Shown one piece after another: positions 60,320 to 64,000 of a stretch of DNA of 64,000 bases. The DNA lies in contig NC_134570.1 of assembly GCF_050947875.1 (NCBI RefSeq), positions 105,977,122 to 106,041,121 on the forward strand, given 5' to 3'. The notes below the pieces were generated by a model. The model did no database searches, was not told where the DNA came from, and saw only the letters and a program-made list of their open reading frames with translations. The translations under genes were made by a program, and so were the position numbers. Origin of the DNA: Dermacentor variabilis. Its lineage: Eukaryota > Arthropoda > Arachnida > Ixodida > Ixodidae. Every line of letters begins with the position of its first letter. Position 1 is the stretch's first letter.

Positions 60320-60526
60320 GGCGCTTGAGGTCGCGGGTTTGATCCCTGCCACGACAGCCGCATTTCGGTGCGAGGGCTAAATGCGAAAAGCACTCGTGCA
60401 CTTAAGATTTAGGAGCGCGTTAAGAACTCCAGGTGGGCAATATTAATCCGGAGTCTCTCACTATACGGCGTGCCTCAAAATCGTATCGTGGTTTTGGCAC
60501 GTAAAACTACAGAATTATTTTAATTT
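60320..60526 (+). mobile_element. diverged Ruka-like SINE, head missing
   Basis: It retains the B-box region GAGGTCGCGGGTTTGATCCC, GCCGCATTTCGGTG, GCGTTAAGAACTCCAGGTGG, CCGGAGTCTCTCACTA, GCGTGCCTCA and TTTTGGCACGTAAAACTAC in Ruka order. The A-box head is not recognisable. Confidence 0.85.
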
Positions 60527-61954
60527 GCTATAGCCGGCGCAGATAAGGAATGAAAGAAATTGGCTCCGGCTTTATTAAGTATAGTTTCAGTTTGTTATAA
60601 TAGAGAGTTATATAGCTTACCCGCAAGCACATTACTCGTTGCGGTATGCCGCGTGTTACTGTATAGACGTTTACGTCAGCAGCCGTGTTAGTGACGGCAT
60701 CATGCGGCACAAGGTTTACTAACCAAAGAGAATAGAAAGCTGCTATTGCAACGAGACTCCACTTTCCGACTAACTGCGGTCGTAAAGCGTCGGTAGCGAT
60801 ATAATCGTTCACAGTACCTTATTTTATTTTATTCGACGAGAACAGTCACGTAACGCAATCGTTCAAATGCTATGTTGATGGCGTAAGCCTCACAAAGTGT
60901 CACTTGCTACTGTCGTCCCACGGTTTCGGTGAGCCTGTATATCCGTAAACTGTATGCTACGTTTGCAGAGAAGCTAGAAATATATATGATACACGTATGT
61001 GTAACCTATTACGGTGTACCAGCTTACCGGATACGCATAGACGCAAGCATCGGTTGTTGACCCACAGCGTTATTTGAACCGCCCAATCAAACGCTCTTCT
61101 GCTCTATGGGAGGTCACTCCTTTGCTTTGAAAGCTAATATCATTGCCTATTGCGACACATTTTTCTAATATAATTGACTGATAAGATAAATTAGATAACC
61201 AGATAACCTTTGCTTAGCCTGCGGTGGGTGGTCGAAAATCGTGGCGGAGCGCAGCGGAAGGTTAAAAAATGCCGATGAAACGGATTCTCATCGCAGAAAC
61301 TTTGGCAGAGGGATGCCGTATACGTGCCGACAGGGTTAGTCCAAGTTATACTGAGACGCAAAAAAGGTTCACTGACGATAACGATACTCCCTAATGCGAA
61401 ATTTGAGCGCAGCCATGTGTTTGTACTTCGCGATATGTTGGCTGGCGTGGACAGTCGGCCTCGTGCGTTACGTTGCAAACGGAGCAAAGTGTAGCGCCAC
61501 TGCCTCGCTAATGTGGAGCTCGCGAGGGCCAGCGCGTGGGTGACGCGTGAGCGCGATTCACAGCAGCCGCCACCGCCGACAGACCAACCAGACGACGCGC
61601 GCTACTCTGGCGCCATCTCGTAGTCATCGTCGCCGCGCTACGCTTCGCTTCTCACGCTTTCGCCGTATACCCTCCTCTGCTTTTCGCCGCATGGTTCCGC
61701 GGCACCCTCCTCCCCGCTTTCCTCCTCGCGCCTCTTCTCTCTCGCCACTCGCGCTCTAAAATTTAATATACGCAAATAAATCCATTCTCCCCGGCAACTC
61801 CAAGTAGCCAGTGCCAGAGCTATCATCGGTGGGCAGACATCTGGTATTCCTTTCGAAACGGGGCAGTCTCTGGCTATACAAAAAAAAAAAAACAGTTTTC
61901 TCGGCATATTAATGCATCTTTAGTGCTTTCTCATCACTCTGACGGGTCAGTTGT
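60527..61954. other. non-coding stretch
   Basis: 61490-61760 is CpG- and pyrimidine-rich; the rest is AT-rich. No gene was recognised. Confidence 0.5.
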
Positions 61955-62250
61955 CGCGGTTTTATGACGTCCCGTGACAGAAATGCGAAGTCGGCGCAGC
62001 CCGGAAGCATATTGGCCAATCGCCGAAGGCTGATCTTGAGGAAAGCGTAGAATCGGAAAGAAGCGTATTTTTTGTTTATTTGTTATACTCATGCCTAATC
62101 AGTGTGTACATGTGGTGGGGAGTTCTCGCTGTTTTCGTGACACTGCGTGACAGACAGGCGAAGTGAGGGTAGCCCAAACTTTTTTGACCAATCGTAGAAT
62201 GATGATTGCGGAAATGGAATAGAAACAGCTTGTACTAATTTTACGCTATA
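61955..62250. repeat. diverged direct repeat, about 176-bp offset
   Basis: GTTTTATGACGTCCCGTGACAG near 61959 and GTTTTCGTGACACTGCGTGACAG near 62131 start two related segments. Both continue with GCGAAGT.GG, GCCC.AA, a GACCAATCG/GGCCAATCG box and GGAAA.....TAGAA. Probably two copies of a dispersed repeat. Confidence 0.7.
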
Positions 62251-62920
62251 GCGCCTTAGAACACACAGAGCTGTTATTGCAAAGAACAACCGTATTATAC
62301 TTGTGATGGTGTAAAGAGTCAGCAGCGACCTAATGAAGATGACCACTCTTCTTTATTTTTTTTCGTCTGACGAGAACACTCATGAGCACTATAAACGTTT
62401 TTTAATGCCATGTTGCTGAGTGAAGCACTGCAACATGTCGCTACGCGCACTACTGCTGTCGGACACGGCTCCAATGTTTCGTTAAACTGGCATTTTGTAT
62501 AGGATAATGCGTGCACGGGGAAGCTAAAATCACGCACACGCACACACACGCTCATAAAGACGCACACACATACACACTTTCTCGCTCTCTATCTCCACTC
62601 GTACTTTCGAATACGCCCAAATATGAAAGGAAACAGGATTGAGAGCACTGGGAAAGAAGGTGAAAATAGCAGAAAATGGCAGTTGGCGGAATCCGCGTGT
62701 AATTTTAACGTTGGCTGCGATTTGTCCTGTTCGCCGTATAACCTTCGACCGCTGTAAACAGGGTAATTCAGCGCGCGTTGGCACACCCCTTTTTTTTTTA
62801 GGAAGCAGCACGGCAACAACGTCGCGCCTACCTGTGACGCACAGTATTCATTACGTGCCTCCACCTTGTAAGACGCACGCGGCACCAGTAACGCCTACTG
62901 CTAACGAAGTGAGGTGTTTT

Positions 62921-62969
<49 letters not shown>

Positions 62970-63833
62970 TACAGCGGGGCCGCAAAAGTGACGCTGGTGA
63001 CGGCGGCGCATGCTAGGATAACTGCGGTGAAAGGCGTCAGGGAGGGCCATCCAGCACCCTCCTCCTCCTCTTCCTAAACACACGCACACGCGCGGGGCGT
63101 CATGCTATAAGCTCGCAACACGCTATCCGTGACGTGCCAGTTCTTGCGATTTCCGTCCCGCGCCCAATGTGCCGTCCCGTGGCCGACTTTCTTCTTAATT
63201 TTCCGGCTTCGCGTGGACTGGGTGCCGCCTTCGCCGCCTTTGTCGCGTTGCCCTAATGCACGCGACCGCCAGTGGGCGTTGACGCCTTTACGCACGGCGC
63301 GCCGTCGGATGTGTGCGGCGCTGAGGTGAAACGAGAAAGTTGCCATTCATTCGGGCGCTCGTCAAGGCGCCTTCCTGCCGGCCGACAGTGCGCCGGCTTT
63401 GTCGCCGTCGCATCGCGCGACTTTGCGGCGGGGCGGCAGCTGCTTTTGCCAAGTTGTGAATGCGGCCCCCCGTCGTATTATGTGCGCTCGGAGCTCGAGG
63501 GGCGAGAGCTTCCTGGTTTGTTTGTGTGTCGGAGCGCGTGTGGCCGGAAGGTACGGAAAACGCCGCATTAAGAAAAATAAAAATGTCGTTAAGACGTTTT
63601 ATTTGTCGCGCAAATGTTCCGAGCCTTGTTTCCTGTCTTCCTGCGCATGCGTGTCACGAGGAAAAAGTGTTACGCGCGACGCATACCAGCGATACCCTGC
63701 GTGGTATAGGTGAGTTAAGTGGGCGAGCAGATCTGGAAAACGTCGGGAACCGATGCGACACCTGAGAAGTCGCGGCCGGTCTCGCTCAACGCGTGGCTGC
63801 ACCCCCTTGAAGCGCAGCAGTCTTATTTTCCCA
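62251..63833. other. non-coding stretch
   Basis: A (CA)n-like tract lies at about 62534-62575 and a (TA)n tract at 62924-62966. 63100-63560 is CpG-rich. No gene was recognised. Confidence 0.5.
62924..62966. repeat. (TA)n microsatellite
   Basis: About 21 TA units. Confidence 0.96.
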
Positions 63834-64000
63834 CCCGCCGTGGTTGCGTAGTGGCTATGGTGTTGGGCTGCTGAGCACGAGGTCGCAGGATCGAATCCCG
63901 GCCACGGCGGCCGCACTTCGATGGTGACGAATGCGAAAGCACCCGTCTACTTAGATTTAGGTGCACGTTAAAGAACCCCAGTTGGTCCAAATTTTCGGAG
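63834..64000 (+). mobile_element. Ruka tRNA-derived SINE, cut by the window end
   Basis: It starts CCCGCCGTGGTTGCGTAGTGG and carries the B-box GGATCGAATCCC, CCACGGCGGCCGC, TTAGATTTAGGTGCACG and GTTAAAGAACCCCAG. The sequence ends in the CGGAG block, so the 3' third is outside the window. A-box sequence has GTAGTGG where other copies have CTCAGTGG. Confidence 0.93.

Overview
This window is eukaryotic and almost certainly from a hard tick (Ixodida, probably a metastriate genus). Two things support that. First, it holds two spliced exons of a T-box transcription factor of the Tbx2/Tbx3 (Drosophila optomotor-blind/bifid) subfamily. Second, it is littered with the tRNA-derived SINE known from ticks as Ruka, along with tick-type non-LTR retrotransposons, MITEs and long (TA)n, (CT)n and (CTAT)n microsatellites. 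There are no operons, CRISPR arrays or prokaryotic genes. The longest open frames are low-complexity artefacts.

Layout. 1-9624 is non-coding sequence upstream of the first visible T-box exon, probably intronic. It contains SINEs, a LINE remnant whose RNase H domain is split by a SINE insertion, and microsatellites. 9625-9892 is the exon coding the first half of the T-box DNA-binding domain. 9893-18749 is an 8.86 kb intron holding a 1.48 kb TTAA-flanked inverted-repeat element, a full-length Ruka with target-site duplication, and a LINE reverse-transcriptase remnant with a (CATC)n tail. 18750-18896 is the next T-box exon. From 18897 to the window end (more than 45 kb) no further T-box exon could be found, so this appears to be one very large intron.

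That downstream intron is a nested mosaic of transposable elements. It holds an I/Jockey-type LINE with RNase H and zinc knuckle (20.9-22.0 kb), a probable LTR (22.2-22.8 kb), a Tc1/mariner-type MITE (23.1 kb) and a near-identical 382-bp tandem duplication (23.35-24.1 kb). Next come an RTE-like LINE 3' end (39.0-39.7 kb), a solo LTR with perfect 5-bp target duplication nested inside a small inverted-repeat element (40.2-40.9 kb), and a TA-flanked 1.1 kb MITE carrying a tRNA-like Pol III unit (41.5-42.6 kb). Further on are a 315-bp foldback (44.2-44.5 kb), an inverted LINE 3' end with an internal long hairpin (48.8-49.5 kb), another TTAA-type element (52.5-53.4 kb), and a symmetric inverted-ended element that encloses a decayed THAP zinc-finger domain (58.2-59.7 kb).

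The only functional gene supported here is the Tbx2/3 orthologue on the + strand. The rest is intronic repeat sequence, a few GC/CpG-rich blocks that could be regulatory, and one weak candidate minus-strand exon at 26.4-26.6 kb. All family assignments come from reading the sequence; no database search was run.
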